Positions 14,618 through 24,976 of a stretch of 64,000 nt of DNA are shown here, piece by piece. Origin of the DNA: Mucilaginibacter sp. L196 (GTDB lineage Bacteria; Bacteroidota; Bacteroidia; Sphingobacteriales; Sphingobacteriaceae). Both the position numbers and the translations under genes were made by a program. Below the pieces are notes generated by a model that saw only the letters and a program-made list of their open reading frames with translations, was not told the DNA's origin and made no database searches. The stretch covers positions 110,303 through 174,302 of the forward strand of contig NZ_LMUO01000019.1 in the NCBI RefSeq assembly GCF_009765905.1, in the 5' to 3' direction. Every line of letters starts with the position of its first letter. The stretch's first letter is position 1.

Positions 14618-17600
14618 TTGGCAAACAACAATAATCAAAGAGTAAACTTTGCAACCAGCAGAAAGGTACTTGATTACCCTGATTTCCTGGATGTACAGTT
14701 GCAATCTTTTCAGGAATTTTTTCAATTGGAAACTACTTCAGACAACCGCTATAAAGAAGGTTTGTTTAAAGTGTTTGCCGAAAACTTTCCAATTTCAGAT
14801 TCAAGAAACATCTTTGTTTTAGAATTTCTTGACTATTTTATTGATCCGCCACGTTATGATATACAAGAGTGTATTGAACGCGGATTAACTTATAGCGTCC
14901 CTTTAAAAGCCAAGTTGCGCCTGTCATGTAATGACGAGGAGCACGAAGATTTTGAAACGATAGTACAGGACGTGTACTTGGGAACTATCCCTTACATGAC
15001 TCCTAAAGGTACATTCGTTATCAATGGCGCCGAGCGTGTAATTGTATCGCAATTGCACCGTTCACCAGGTGTGTTCTTTGGCCAAAGCCGCCACACTAAC
15101 GGTACTAAATTATACTCTGCCCGTGTTATCCCTTTCAAAGGATCATGGATTGAGTTTGCTACAGACGTTAACAACGTGATGTATGCTTATATCGACCGTA
15201 AAAAGAAATTCCCGGTTACTACATTACTACGTGCCATTGGTTATGATTCTGATAAAGATATATTAGAATTATTTGAACTGGCTGATGAAGTAAAAGTTAG
15301 CAAATCAGGTCTTAAAAAATTCATTGGCCGTAAGCTTGCCGCAAGGGTGCTTAAAAAATGGGTTGAGGATTTTGTGGACGAAGATACCGGTGAAGTTGTT
15401 TCAATCGACCGTAACGAGATCATTCTGGAGCGTGAAACCGTGCTTGAAGATGACCATATTGACATGATCATTGATGCAGGTGTAAAAACTATCATCCTGA
15501 ACAAGGAAGATGCTGCTACCAGCGGTGACTACACTATCATATATAATACTTTACAAAAAGATACTTCAAACTCTGAGAAAGAAGCGGTTGAGCATATCTA
15601 CCGTCAATTACGTAACGCTGAACCACCTGATGAGGAAACTGCCCGTGGTATCATCGATCGTTTATTCTTCTCTGATAAAAGATATGACCTGGGTGATGTA
15701 GGTCGTTACCGCATCAACCGTAAATTAAAACTTAGTACTTCTGAAGAAACTAAAGTTTTAACCAAACAGGATATCATCGCGATAGTAAAATACCTGATCA
15801 AATTAATCAACTCAAAAGCTGAGGTGGATGATATTGATCACTTGTCAAACCGTCGTGTACGTACCGTAGGTGAGCAGTTATATGCTCAGTTCGGCGTAGG
15901 TTTAGCACGTATGGCCCGTACCATCCGTGAGCGTATGAACATTCGTGATAACGAGGTGTTCACACCAACCGACCTGATCAACGCGCGTACATTATCATCA
16001 GTGATAAACTCGTTCTTCGGAACAAACCAGCTATCACAGTTTATGGACCAAACCAACCCACTGGCAGAGATCACGCACAAGCGTCGTCTGTCAGCCCTGG
16101 GGCCCGGTGGTCTGTCTCGTGAGCGTGCAGGTTTCGAGGTTCGTGACGTACACTATACCCACTACGGTAGGTTATGTACCATCGAAACTCCGGAAGGACC
16201 GAACATTGGTTTGATATCTTCACTTTGCGTACACGCCAAAATCAATAACCTGGGATTCATCGAAACACCATACAAACGTGTGGTTGACGGTGTAGTATCA
16301 ATGGCTGAGCCGGTTGTGTATTTATCTGCAGAGGATGAAGATGGTAAAACCATTGGACAGGCTAACGCGGTTTATGATGATAACGGTGTGTTTAGCACCC
16401 CACGTGTAAAAGCACGTTTTGAAGGTGACTTCCCGATTATTGAGCCGGAAAGACTTGATTATATGGATATCGCCCCTAACCAGATCACTTCGATTGCGGC
16501 TTCATTAATTCCGTTCCTGGAACATGATGATGCTAACCGTGCATTGATGGGATCAAACATGCAACGCCAGGCTGTACCATTGTTACGCCCTGAAGCGCCA
16601 ATTGTTGGTACTGGTTTGGAAGGCCGTGTGGCTAAAGATTCACGTACACTGATAAATGCAGAAGGTGATGGAGTTGTTGAGTATGTAGATGCCAACGAAA
16701 TCCGTATTAAATATGACCGTAACGAACTGGACCGCCTTGTATCTTTCGATGGCGATTCACGCAGCTACCGTTTAACCAAGTTCAAGAAAACGAACCAGAG
16801 CACTACCATGAACCTTAAGCCGATTGTTAAAAAAGGCCAGAGGGTTGAAAAAGGTGAAGTACTTTGCGAAGGTTATGCTACCCAAAATGGTGAGCTTGCC
16901 TTAGGCCGTAACTTAAAAGTAGCATTCATGCCTTGGCAGGGATATAACTTTGAGGATGCGATCGTTATCTCGGAACGCGTAGTTTCACAGGATATATTCA
17001 CTTCACTTCACGTGGAAGAATTTGAACTGGAAGTACGTGATACCAAACGTGGTGAAGAAGAATTAACACCGGATATCCCTAACGTATCAGAAGAAGCTAC
17101 TAAAGACCTTGACGAAGACGGTATCATCCGTGTTGGTGCTGAGGTTAAAGAAGGCGATATTTTGATCGGTAAGATCACTCCAAAAGGTGAATCAGATCCT
17201 TCACCGGAAGAAAAACTATTACGTGCCATATTTGGTGATAAAGCAGGTGATGTTAAAGATGCGTCTTTAAAAACTCCTCCATCTATCGCTGGTGTGGTTA
17301 TCGATACCAAATTATTCTCACGTGCTAAGAAAACTACGAAAGCAGAAGAAAAAGCACAGATAGAAAAATTGGATAACAAACATGATAAGGCTGTTAAAGA
17401 CCTTAAAAATACATTGATCGAGAAATTATTCGAGATTGTGAATGGTAAAACATCACAAGGTGTATTTAATGTTTACAAAGAGTTACAGGTTGCTAAAGGT
17501 GTTAAATTCACTCAAAAAATCCTGGTTGAGCTTAATTATGAAAATATTAACCCAACTAAATGGACAACTGATGATGATAAAAACGACCAGATAAAACTTC

Positions 17601-18421
17601 TTCTTCATAACTACAACATCAAGGTTAACGAGGAATTAGGTGCTTATCGTCGTGATAAATTCGCTATCAGTGTGGGTGATGAGCTTCCTTCAGGTATTGT
17701 GCAAATGGCTAAAGTTTACATCGCTAAAAAGCGTAAGCTTAAAGTGGGTGATAAAATGGCAGGCCGCCACGGTAACAAAGGTATTGTTGCACGTATTGTA
17801 CGTGACGAAGACATGCCTTTCCTTGAGGATGGAACACCGGTTGATATTGTGTTGAACCCACTGGGTGTACCTTCACGTATGAACTTGGGCCAGATATATG
17901 AAACTGTATTAGGATGGGCTGGTAAAGAGCTGGGCATTAAATTTGCTACCCCGATTTTTGATGGTGCAAGCCATGAAGAAGTGGAAGAGTGGGTTAAAAA
18001 GGCCAACTTACCTGAATCAGGCCGTACCTATTTATACAACGGTTTAACAGGCGATCGCTTTGATCAACAGACTACAGTAGGTATTATATACATGCTGAAA
18101 TTAGGTCACATGGTTGACGATAAGATGCACGCGCGTTCAATTGGGCCATACTCATTAATTACACAACAACCATTGGGTGGTAAAGCCCAGTTCGGTGGTC
18201 AGCGTTTTGGTGAGATGGAAGTTTGGGCACTGGAAGCATTCGGTGCAGCAAACATCTTGCAAGAGATCTTGACCGTTAAATCTGATGATGTTATCGGCCG
18301 CGCTAAAACTTACGAGGCTATTGTTAAAGGTGAAAACCTGCCAACTCCTTCAGTTCCGGAATCATTCAACGTATTGATCCACGAATTAAGAGGTTTAGGT
18401 TTGGATATCACATTAGAATAA
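14618..18421 (+). CDS. rpoB: RNA polymerase beta subunit
   Basis: This is the 1267-aa catalytic subunit. Visible landmarks are the rifampicin-binding region with FFGTNQLSQFMDQTNPLAEITHKRRLSALGPGG broken into its usual pieces (FMDQTN; HKRRLSALGPGG), GPNIGLI and the C-terminal GGKAQFGGQRFGEMEVWALEAFGA anchor, shown here by its GGQRFGEMEVWALE core. The start is TTG at 14618; no ATG fits the family N-terminus (ANNNNQRVNFA). The residues normally mutated in rifampicin resistance look wild type (Q, D, H, S present in the cluster). Confidence 0.97.
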   Translation: MANNNNQRVNFATSRKVLDYPDFLDVQLQSFQEFFQLETTSDNRYKEGLFKVFAENFPISDSRNIFVLEFLDYFIDPPRYDIQECIERGLTYSVPLKAKLRLSCNDEEHEDFETIVQDVYLGTIPYMTPKGTFVINGAERVIVSQLHRSPGVFFGQSRHTNGTKLYSARVIPFKGSWIEFATDVNNVMYAYIDRKKKFPVTTLLRAIGYDSDKDILELFELADEVKVSKSGLKKFIGRKLAARVLKKWVEDFVDEDTGEVVSIDRNEIILERETVLEDDHIDMIIDAGVKTIILNKEDAATSGDYTIIYNTLQKDTSNSEKEAVEHIYRQLRNAEPPDEETARGIIDRLFFSDKRYDLGDVGRYRINRKLKLSTSEETKVLTKQDIIAIVKYLIKLINSKAEVDDIDHLSNRRVRTVGEQLYAQFGVGLARMARTIRERMNIRDNEVFTPTDLINARTLSSVINSFFGTNQLSQFMDQTNPLAEITHKRRLSALGPGGLSRERAGFEVRDVHYTHYGRLCTIETPEGPNIGLISSLCVHAKINNLGFIETPYKRVVDGVVSMAEPVVYLSAEDEDGKTIGQANAVYDDNGVFSTPRVKARFEGDFPIIEPERLDYMDIAPNQITSIAASLIPFLEHDDANRALMGSNMQRQAVPLLRPEAPIVGTGLEGRVAKDSRTLINAEGDGVVEYVDANEIRIKYDRNELDRLVSFDGDSRSYRLTKFKKTNQSTTMNLKPIVKKGQRVEKGEVLCEGYATQNGELALGRNLKVAFMPWQGYNFEDAIVISERVVSQDIFTSLHVEEFELEVRDTKRGEEELTPDIPNVSEEATKDLDEDGIIRVGAEVKEGDILIGKITPKGESDPSPEEKLLRAIFGDKAGDVKDASLKTPPSIAGVVIDTKLFSRAKKTTKAEEKAQIEKLDNKHDKAVKDLKNTLIEKLFEIVNGKTSQGVFNVYKELQVAKGVKFTQKILVELNYENINPTKWTTDDDKNDQIKLLLHNYNIKVNEELGAYRRDKFAISVGDELPSGIVQMAKVYIAKKRKLKVGDKMAGRHGNKGIVARIVRDEDMPFLEDGTPVDIVLNPLGVPSRMNLGQIYETVLGWAGKELGIKFATPIFDGASHEEVEEWVKKANLPESGRTYLYNGLTGDRFDQQTTVGIIYMLKLGHMVDDKMHARSIGPYSLITQQPLGGKAQFGGQRFGEMEVWALEAFGAANILQEILTVKSDDVIGRAKTYEAIVKGENLPTPSVPESFNVLIHELRGLGLDITLE

Positions 18422-18496
18422 GGATAAAGTTTAAAGTTGAAAGTTTAAAGCGAGAGCTACTTTCAACTTTAAACCTTTAACTTTTAACTTTAAAAC
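18422..18496. repeat. Inverted repeat in the rpoB-rpoC gap
   Basis: AAAGTTTAAAGTTGAAAG faces CTTTCAACTTTAAACC, giving a hairpin of about 16 bp (18426-18474). A related AACTTTC/AACTTTA repeat is near 37606-37636. It may adjust rpoC expression. Confidence 0.55.
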
Positions 18497-18506
18497 AAAG
18501 GAGACT

Positions 18507-21500
18507 ATGTCTTACAAAAAGGATAATAAAATCAAAAGTAATTTCACCACTATTACCATCAGCTTAGCCTCACCTGAGTCTATCCTGGAGCGTTCAAGTG
18601 GCGAAGTTTTAAAACCGGAGACCATCAATTACAGAACTTACAAACCTGAACGTGATGGTTTGTTTTGCGAACGTATATTCGGCCCGGTTAAAGATTATGA
18701 GTGCCATTGCGGTAAATACAAACGTATCCGTTACAAAGGTATCGTGTGTGACCGTTGCGGTGTTGAAGTAACTGAAAAGAAAGTACGTCGTGAGCGTATG
18801 GGCCACATCAACTTGGTGGTTCCTGTTGCACACATCTGGTACTTCCGTTCATTGCCAAACAAAATTGGTTACCTGTTAGGCTTACCTACCAAAAGATTAG
18901 ACTTGATTATTTACTACGAGCGTTATGTAGTAATACAAGCCGGTATAAAGGAAGCTGACGGTATCAATAAAATGGATTTCCTTACTGAAGAAGAATACCT
19001 GGATGTTTTGGATACACTTCCAAAAGAAAACCAGTATTTGGATGATAAGGATCCGCAGAAATTCGTAGCTAAAATGGGTGCTGAAGCTTTAGAAGAGCTT
19101 TTAAAACGCCTTGACCTTGACGAGCTTTCTTTCAGCTTACGTCACCAGGCAGCTAACGAAACTTCACAACAACGTAAAAACGAAGCTTTAAAACGTTTAC
19201 AGGTTGTTGAAGCTTTCCGCGATTCAAAAGACAGGATCGAAAATAACCCTGAGTGGATGATCGTTAAGATCGTTCCGGTTATCCCGCCTGAATTACGCCC
19301 GTTAGTTCCACTAGAAGGTGGTCGTTTCGCTACTTCAGATTTGAACGATTTATACCGTCGTGTAATTATCCGTAACAACCGTTTAAAACGGTTGATCGAG
19401 ATTAAAGCGCCGGAAGTTATTTTACGTAACGAAAAACGTATGTTACAGGAAGCTGTTGACTCGTTATTCGATAACTCACGTAAAGTAAACGCCGTTAAAA
19501 CTGAAGGTAACCGTGCTTTGAAATCACTTTCAGACATCCTGAAAGGTAAACAAGGCCGTTTCCGTCAAAACTTATTAGGTAAACGTGTGGATTATTCAGC
19601 ACGTTCGGTAATTGTTGTAGGTCCAAACCTTAAATTACACGAGTGCGGTTTACCAAAAGATATGGCTGCTGAGTTATTCAAACCATTTATCATCCGTAAG
19701 ATGATTGAGCGTGGTGTGGTTAAAACAGTAAAATCTGCCAAAAAAATCGTTGACCGTAAAGACCCATTAGTTTGGGATATATTAGAGAATGTATTAAAAG
19801 GACACCCTGTATTACTAAACCGTGCGCCTACATTGCACAGATTAGGTATCCAGTCGTTCCAGCCAAAATTGGTTGAAGGTAAAGCTATCCAGTTACACCC
19901 TTTAACTTGTACCGCTTTCAACGCGGATTTTGACGGTGACCAGATGGCCGTTCACGTACCACTAGGTAACGCGGCAATTTTGGAAGCCCAAATTTTAATG
20001 CTTGCATCGCACAACATCCTTAACCCTGCTAACGGTACCCCAATTACAGTACCTTCACAGGATATGGTGCTTGGTTTGTACTACATAACCAAAGGCCGTA
20101 AATCTGAAGAAGGACATACTGTTATCGGTTCAGGCTTAACTTTCTACTCTGCAGAAGAAGTGATTATCGCTTACAACGAGAGGAAATTAGCCCTGCACGC
20201 GTTTATCAAGGTGAAAGCAAATGTTAAAGAACGTGATGGCAGCATAGTAAATAAAATTATTGAGACCACAGTAGGCCGCGTATTGTTCAACCAACACGTA
20301 CCAGCCGAAGTTGGTTACATAAATGAATTATTAACCAAGAAATCACTTCGTGATATTATTGGTGAGGTAGTTAAAAATACTGGTATGGCACGTGCGGCCC
20401 AGTTCCTTGATGATATTAAGGAATTAGGTTTTAAAATGGCATTCCAGGGTGGTTTATCATTTAACCTGAAGGATATTAATATCCCTGCACAAAAAGTTAC
20501 GCTTATTGAGCAGGCTTCGAAAGAAGTGGAAGAGGTTATGGGTAACTACAACATGGGTTTCATCACTAACAATGAGCGTTACAACCAGATCATTGATATC
20601 TGGACACGTATCAACAACCGCTTAACAGCGAATGTGATGGAAATCTTGTCAACAGACAACCAGGGCTTCAACTCAGTATACATGATGCTTGATTCTGGTG
20701 CGCGTGGTTCTAAAGAGCAGATCCGTCAGCTTGCAGGTATGCGTGGTTTGATGGCGAAACCTCAAAAATCAGGTTCAGGTGGCGAGATTATTGAAAACCC
20801 GATCCTTTCAAACTTTAAAGAAGGTTTGTCGGTATTGGAATACTTCATCTCTACTCACGGTGCACGTAAAGGTTTGGCGGATACAGCGTTAAAAACTGCT
20901 GATGCTGGTTACTTAACCCGTAGGTTGCATGACGTTGCCCAGGATATGATTGTTGGTGAAGATGATTGCGGTACTTTAAGAGGTATATACACAACTGCCC
21001 TTAAAGATAACGAGGATATTGTTGAGCCATTACACGAGCGTATATTAGGCCGTACTGCCCTTAATGATGTTTATGATCCTATCTCTAACGAATTGTTAGT
21101 AGCTGCAGGTCATGACATTACTGAAGAAATATCAAAAACTATCGAAAACTCTCCGTTAGAGGGTATCGAGATCCGTTCGGTATTAACTTGCGAAAGCAGG
21201 CGTGGTGTATGTGCATTATGCTATGGCCGTAACTTAGCAAGCGGTAAACGCGTGCAACGTGGCGAGGCTGTTGGTGTAATTGCTGCACAGTCAATCGGTG
21301 AGCCGGGTACACAGTTAACGTTACGTACCTTCCACGTGGGTGGTACAGCGTCAAACATCGCGGCTGAGTCACAGATCAATGCAAGGTTTGAAGGTATTAT
21401 CGAATTTGAAAATGTTCGTACAGTACAATACAAAACTGCTGAAGATGGCCCGGTTGAGGTAGTATTAGGCCGTTCAGGTGAGTTCCGTATCGTAGAAGAA

Positions 21501-22793
21501 GGAACCAATAAGGTTATTGTAACTAACAATATCCCTTACGGTGCTTACTTATATGTTAAAGACGGAAGCAAAATTGCTAAAGGCGACCGTATCTGTTCAT
21601 GGGATCCGTACAATGCGGTAATCATCTCTGAATTTGCGGGTGCAACCCAATTTGAGGCTGTATTGGAAGGTATTACTTTCCGTGAAGAATCAGATGAGCA
21701 AACAGGTCACCGTGAAAAAGTAATTATCGATACAAGAGATAAAACTAAAAACCCGGTTATCCAGGTTGTTGATAAAGGAAACGTAATTAAAGGTTATAAC
21801 ATCCCGGTAGGCGCCCACATCGCGGTTGATGAAGGCGAGAAATTACAAACTGGACAAGTTATTGCTAAGATTCCACGTTCAACCGGAAAAACACGAGATA
21901 TCACAGGTGGTTTACCACGTGTAACCGAGTTATTCGAAGCACGTAACCCATCAAACCCTGCAGTTGTTACTGAGATTGATGGTGTGGTAACCTTAGGTGG
22001 CGTTAAACGTGGTAACCGCGAAATGACCATCGAATCAAAAGACGGTCAGATCAAAAAATACCTTGTTCCATTGTCTAAACACATCCTTGTACAGGATAAT
22101 GACTTTGTGAAAGCTGGTATGCCATTGTCTGATGGTTCTATCTCTCCTGCCGACATCCTGGCTATTAAAGGCCCTGCTGCGGTACAGGAATACTTAGTAA
22201 ATGGTATACAAGAAGTTTACCGTTTACAAGGTGTGAAGATCAATGATAAACACTTCGAAGTAATCGTTCACCAAATGATGCAGAAGGTATCAATTGAGGA
22301 TGCCGGCGATACTACGTTCCTTGAAAAAGAAGCGGTTGATAGCTGGGATTTCATGATCGAGAATGATGACATCTTTGATAAAAAGGTTGTTGTTGAACCG
22401 GGTGATTCTACCACAGTAAAAGCAGGCCAGATCATATCTGTTAGAAAACTTCGCGACGAAAACTCAATTTTAAAACGTAAAGATTTAAGATTAGTTGAAG
22501 TTAGAGAAGCTATCGCAGCTACATCAAGCCCGATATTACAAGGTATCACCAGGGCGTCATTAGGCACCAAGTCGTTTATCTCGGCAGCATCGTTCCAGGA
22601 AACTACCAAAGTACTGAACGAAGCAGCTATAGCAGGTAAAAAAGACTTTATGCTAGGTCTGAAAGAAAACGTAATTGTTGGTCACTTAATTCCATCAGGA
22701 ACAGGCTTACGCGCATACGAAAATATCCGTGTAGGTTCTCAAGAGGAATTTGATCGTTTAATGGCTTCAAAAACTGAAGAAGTAGAAGCATAA
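18507..22793 (+). CDS. rpoC: RNA polymerase beta' subunit
   Basis: The 1428-aa subunit has the N-terminal zinc site CHCGKYKRIRYKGIVCDRC (about residues 71-89), the catalytic Mg motif NADFDGDQ (about 472-479), the second zinc site with CESRRGVCALC (about 895) and the trigger-loop segment GEPGTQLTLRTFH. AAAGGAGA, 3 nt before the ATG, is a Shine-Dalgarno-like site. It is the last gene of the transcription/translation block. Confidence 0.97.
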   Translation: MSYKKDNKIKSNFTTITISLASPESILERSSGEVLKPETINYRTYKPERDGLFCERIFGPVKDYECHCGKYKRIRYKGIVCDRCGVEVTEKKVRRERMGHINLVVPVAHIWYFRSLPNKIGYLLGLPTKRLDLIIYYERYVVIQAGIKEADGINKMDFLTEEEYLDVLDTLPKENQYLDDKDPQKFVAKMGAEALEELLKRLDLDELSFSLRHQAANETSQQRKNEALKRLQVVEAFRDSKDRIENNPEWMIVKIVPVIPPELRPLVPLEGGRFATSDLNDLYRRVIIRNNRLKRLIEIKAPEVILRNEKRMLQEAVDSLFDNSRKVNAVKTEGNRALKSLSDILKGKQGRFRQNLLGKRVDYSARSVIVVGPNLKLHECGLPKDMAAELFKPFIIRKMIERGVVKTVKSAKKIVDRKDPLVWDILENVLKGHPVLLNRAPTLHRLGIQSFQPKLVEGKAIQLHPLTCTAFNADFDGDQMAVHVPLGNAAILEAQILMLASHNILNPANGTPITVPSQDMVLGLYYITKGRKSEEGHTVIGSGLTFYSAEEVIIAYNERKLALHAFIKVKANVKERDGSIVNKIIETTVGRVLFNQHVPAEVGYINELLTKKSLRDIIGEVVKNTGMARAAQFLDDIKELGFKMAFQGGLSFNLKDINIPAQKVTLIEQASKEVEEVMGNYNMGFITNNERYNQIIDIWTRINNRLTANVMEILSTDNQGFNSVYMMLDSGARGSKEQIRQLAGMRGLMAKPQKSGSGGEIIENPILSNFKEGLSVLEYFISTHGARKGLADTALKTADAGYLTRRLHDVAQDMIVGEDDCGTLRGIYTTALKDNEDIVEPLHERILGRTALNDVYDPISNELLVAAGHDITEEISKTIENSPLEGIEIRSVLTCESRRGVCALCYGRNLASGKRVQRGEAVGVIAAQSIGEPGTQLTLRTFHVGGTASNIAAESQINARFEGIIEFENVRTVQYKTAEDGPVEVVLGRSGEFRIVEEGTNKVIVTNNIPYGAYLYVKDGSKIAKGDRICSWDPYNAVIISEFAGATQFEAVLEGITFREESDEQTGHREKVIIDTRDKTKNPVIQVVDKGNVIKGYNIPVGAHIAVDEGEKLQTGQVIAKIPRSTGKTRDITGGLPRVTELFEARNPSNPAVVTEIDGVVTLGGVKRGNREMTIESKDGQIKKYLVPLSKHILVQDNDFVKAGMPLSDGSISPADILAIKGPAAVQEYLVNGIQEVYRLQGVKINDKHFEVIVHQMMQKVSIEDAGDTTFLEKEAVDSWDFMIENDDIFDKKVVVEPGDSTTVKAGQIISVRKLRDENSILKRKDLRLVEVREAIAATSSPILQGITRASLGTKSFISAASFQETTKVLNEAAIAGKKDFMLGLKENVIVGHLIPSGTGLRAYENIRVGSQEEFDRLMASKTEEVEA

Positions 22794-22813
22794 CTATAAA
22801 CGTTATAAATTTT

Positions 22814-22847
22814 AAGCCTGCCAATGAAAATTGGCAGGCTTTTTTGT
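22814..22847 (+). terminator. Rho-independent terminator of rpoC
   Basis: AAGCCTGCCAA (22814-22824) pairs with TTGGCAGGCTT (22831-22841), followed by T residues. Its right half (22825-22847) is repeated exactly at 22978-23000. Confidence 0.9.
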
Positions 22848-23000
22848 TACCACAAGTATTCGGAAAATTAAAATGGGTGTCATGCTGAGCGTAGTCGAAG
22901 TATGTGGGTGGGCCTCTGCCTCTTCTCTCGCGAGTGTGTGGCGCAGGCTAAAGGCGTTGGGGCACTCGTGTGTCGGCTGAAAATTGGCAGGCTTTTTTGT
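22848..23000. repeat. 153-nt insertion bounded by a duplicated terminator arm
   Basis: The 23-nt sequence at 22825-22847 (ending GGCAGGCTTTTTTGT) is repeated at 22978-23000 with no left arm beside it. Between the two lies a single REP-like arm, TGTCATGCTGAGCGTAGTCG (22879-22898), and sequence without a long reading frame. It looks like an insertion with target duplication, or recombination between repeats. Confidence 0.7.
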
Positions 23001-23055
23001 AACATATTTAACGCTTTATGCTATAATATACTACATCTATATACAATAAATATTA

Positions 23056-23083
23056 AAAGCCTTTCCATAAACGGAAAGGCTTT
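23056..23083 (+). terminator. Hairpin just before the DUF3467 gene
   Basis: AAAGCCTTTCC (23056-23066) pairs with GGAAAGGCTTT (23073-23083) around 6 nt. It ends 14 nt before the next start codon. The intervening TATTTTCG resembles a -7 box with one mismatch. Confidence 0.65.
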
Positions 23084-23097
23084 GTTATTTTCGCAGG

Positions 23098-23409
23098 ATG
23101 GAAGAACAAAATGAAAATCAATTGAGTATTGAACTCTCTGAAGAAGTTTCGGAAGGGATCTATTCCAACCTGGCTATCATTACCCATTCAAGCTCTGAGT
23201 TTGTGCTTGATTTTATCCGTGTGATGCCGGGTGTGCCCAAAGCTAAAGTAAAATCGAGGATCATATTAACCCCTGAACATGCCAAGCGTTTACTTTCTGC
23301 ATTGTCGGATAATGTAGAGAAATTTGAAGCGGCAAATGGCCGTATCAAAACACAACAGGACCCATCGGGCTTTCCGATGAATTTTGGCGGAACAGTAGGG
23401 CAGGCTTAA
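23098..23409 (+). CDS. DUF3467 family protein
   Basis: This 103-aa protein has the DUF3467 layout: an acidic N-terminus (LSIELSEEVSEGIYSN), a beta-rich middle (EFVLDFIRVMPGVPKAKV) and a helix after LTPEHAKRLLSAL. The function is unknown; the family is widespread and the fold is predicted compact and cytoplasmic. It ends 2 nt before cysC, and the cys genes follow without a terminator, so it may share their transcript. Confidence 0.85.
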   Translation: MEEQNENQLSIELSEEVSEGIYSNLAIITHSSSEFVLDFIRVMPGVPKAKVKSRIILTPEHAKRLLSALSDNVEKFEAANGRIKTQQDPSGFPMNFGGTVGQA

Positions 23410-23411
23410 TA

Positions 23412-24008
23412 ATGGAAGAAAAACTTCACATAGTTGAACATCAATTTAAAATAAGCCGCGCCGAACGCGAAAATATTAATGGCCATAAAGCCATTTGTGT
23501 TTGGTTCACCGGTTTATCAGGTTCGGGCAAAAGCACACTGGCCAGTCACCTGGAAGAAGAGCTTTTCAAGAAAGGATACAAAACCTACGTACTTGATGGC
23601 GATAATGTACGTAATGGCTTAAGTAAGGACCTCACTTTTACCGAAAAAGATCGTGATGAAAACCTGCGCCGCATTGGCGAAGTAGCCAAGCTGATGTGCG
23701 ATGCCGGAATCATAGTGATAGCCGCGTTTGTTAGCCCTTTTATACATGAAAGGGCGATGCTGCGCAACATAATAGGCGACCTATATAACGAGGTTTTTGT
23801 AGATACTCCCTTGGAAATCTGCGAAGAACGTGATATAAAAGGACTATATAAGAAGGCAAGACGAGGAGAAATTGCTAACTTTACCGGAATTGGGTCGCCT
23901 TACGAACCACCCTTAACTGCCGAAATTCGTGTCGAAACAAAAAACTTGTCGATAAGTCAATCGGTAAGTTTAGTTTTGGAAAATATTTTACCCAAAATAC
24001 AGCTATAA
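23412..24008 (+). CDS. cysC: Adenylylsulfate (APS) kinase
   Basis: The 198-aa kinase phosphorylates APS to PAPS, the donor for sulfation. The P-loop is GLSGSGKS (34-41). FVSPFIHERAMLRNI and DTPLEICEERD(I)KGLYKKAR carry the APS-binding and lid residues. It is 9 nt before cysD. With cysDN it makes PAPS. No cysH reductase is in the window, and nucleotide-sugar genes follow, so PAPS may feed polysaccharide sulfation rather than only cysteine synthesis. Confidence 0.95.
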   Translation: MEEKLHIVEHQFKISRAERENINGHKAICVWFTGLSGSGKSTLASHLEEELFKKGYKTYVLDGDNVRNGLSKDLTFTEKDRDENLRRIGEVAKLMCDAGIIVIAAFVSPFIHERAMLRNIIGDLYNEVFVDTPLEICEERDIKGLYKKARRGEIANFTGIGSPYEPPLTAEIRVETKNLSISQSVSLVLENILPKIQL

Positions 24009-24017
24009 TTAATAATA

Positions 24018-24923
24018 ATGTCTAAATATTACCTTACCCATCTTCAGGAGCTTGAATCAGAAGCTATATATGTTATAAGGGAGGTTGTCGCTCAGTTTGA
24101 CAGGCCCGCCATATTGTTTTCTGGTGGTAAAGATTCTATTGTGGTAACGCACCTGGCCCGCAAGGCTTTTTATCCGGCACGCATACCCATGCCGCTAATA
24201 CATATTGATACTGGCCACAATTTTATCGAAACGATGGAGTTTCGGGATAATTTGGTTGATGAATTGGGTATACAATTAATCGTAGGCTCTGTACAAACCG
24301 CCATCGATAAAGGCCGTGCAGTAGAAGAGGAAGGCATTAACGCCAGCCGTAACGAATTGCAGATCGTATCGTTATTAGATGCTATCGAAGAAAATAAAAT
24401 CGACGCCGCCATTGGTGGTGCCCGCCGTGATGAAGAAAAGGCCCGTGCAAAAGAACGTTTCTTTTCACACCGTGATGATTTTGGCCAGTGGGACCCTAAA
24501 AACCAACGCCCCGAGCTTTGGAACATGTTTAACGGCCACAAACGTATGGGCGAACACTTCAGGGTGTTTCCGATAAGTAACTGGACCGAGATGGACGTTT
24601 GGAATTACATCCTTCACGAAAATATTCCTATTCCTTCATTATACTTTGCTCACGAGCGCGAAGCCGTTTACCGTGATGGTACCTGGTTGCCAAACTCTGA
24701 ATTTTTGGTGCTGCGCGAGGGCGAAAAAATCGAAAAGAAAAGAATGCGTTTTCGTACCCTTGGCGATATTACCATAACAGGTGGTATTGAATCGGATGCC
24801 GACACACTGGAGAAAATTGTTGAAGAAATATCAGCAACTAGGAGCACCGAGCGCGGTAACCGCAGCGATGATAAGCGCTCCGATACCTCAATGGAAGACA
24901 GGAAAAAACAAGGTTATTTTTAA
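24018..24923 (+). CDS. cysD: Sulfate adenylyltransferase subunit 2
   Basis: The 301-aa PP-loop ATP pyrophosphatase forms APS from ATP and sulfate. The PP-loop is SGGKDS (35-40), and GGARRDEEKARAKER and the C-terminal tail SDTSMEDRKKQGYF are typical. It works as a heterodimer with CysN. Confidence 0.96.
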   Translation: MSKYYLTHLQELESEAIYVIREVVAQFDRPAILFSGGKDSIVVTHLARKAFYPARIPMPLIHIDTGHNFIETMEFRDNLVDELGIQLIVGSVQTAIDKGRAVEEEGINASRNELQIVSLLDAIEENKIDAAIGGARRDEEKARAKERFFSHRDDFGQWDPKNQRPELWNMFNGHKRMGEHFRVFPISNWTEMDVWNYILHENIPIPSLYFAHEREAVYRDGTWLPNSEFLVLREGEKIEKKRMRFRTLGDITITGGIESDADTLEKIVEEISATRSTERGNRSDDKRSDTSMEDRKKQGYF

Positions 24924-24976
24924 TTAAATAACCCTGATTATTAATACAAAATTTGGCTTCGGCCTTTAGTTAATAT

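Noticed and set aside
24379..24576. Overlapping frames inside cysD and many similar shadow frames in rpoB, rpoC, tuf and gyrB
   Set aside because: They lie within strongly conserved genes in alternative frames and have no recognisable family.
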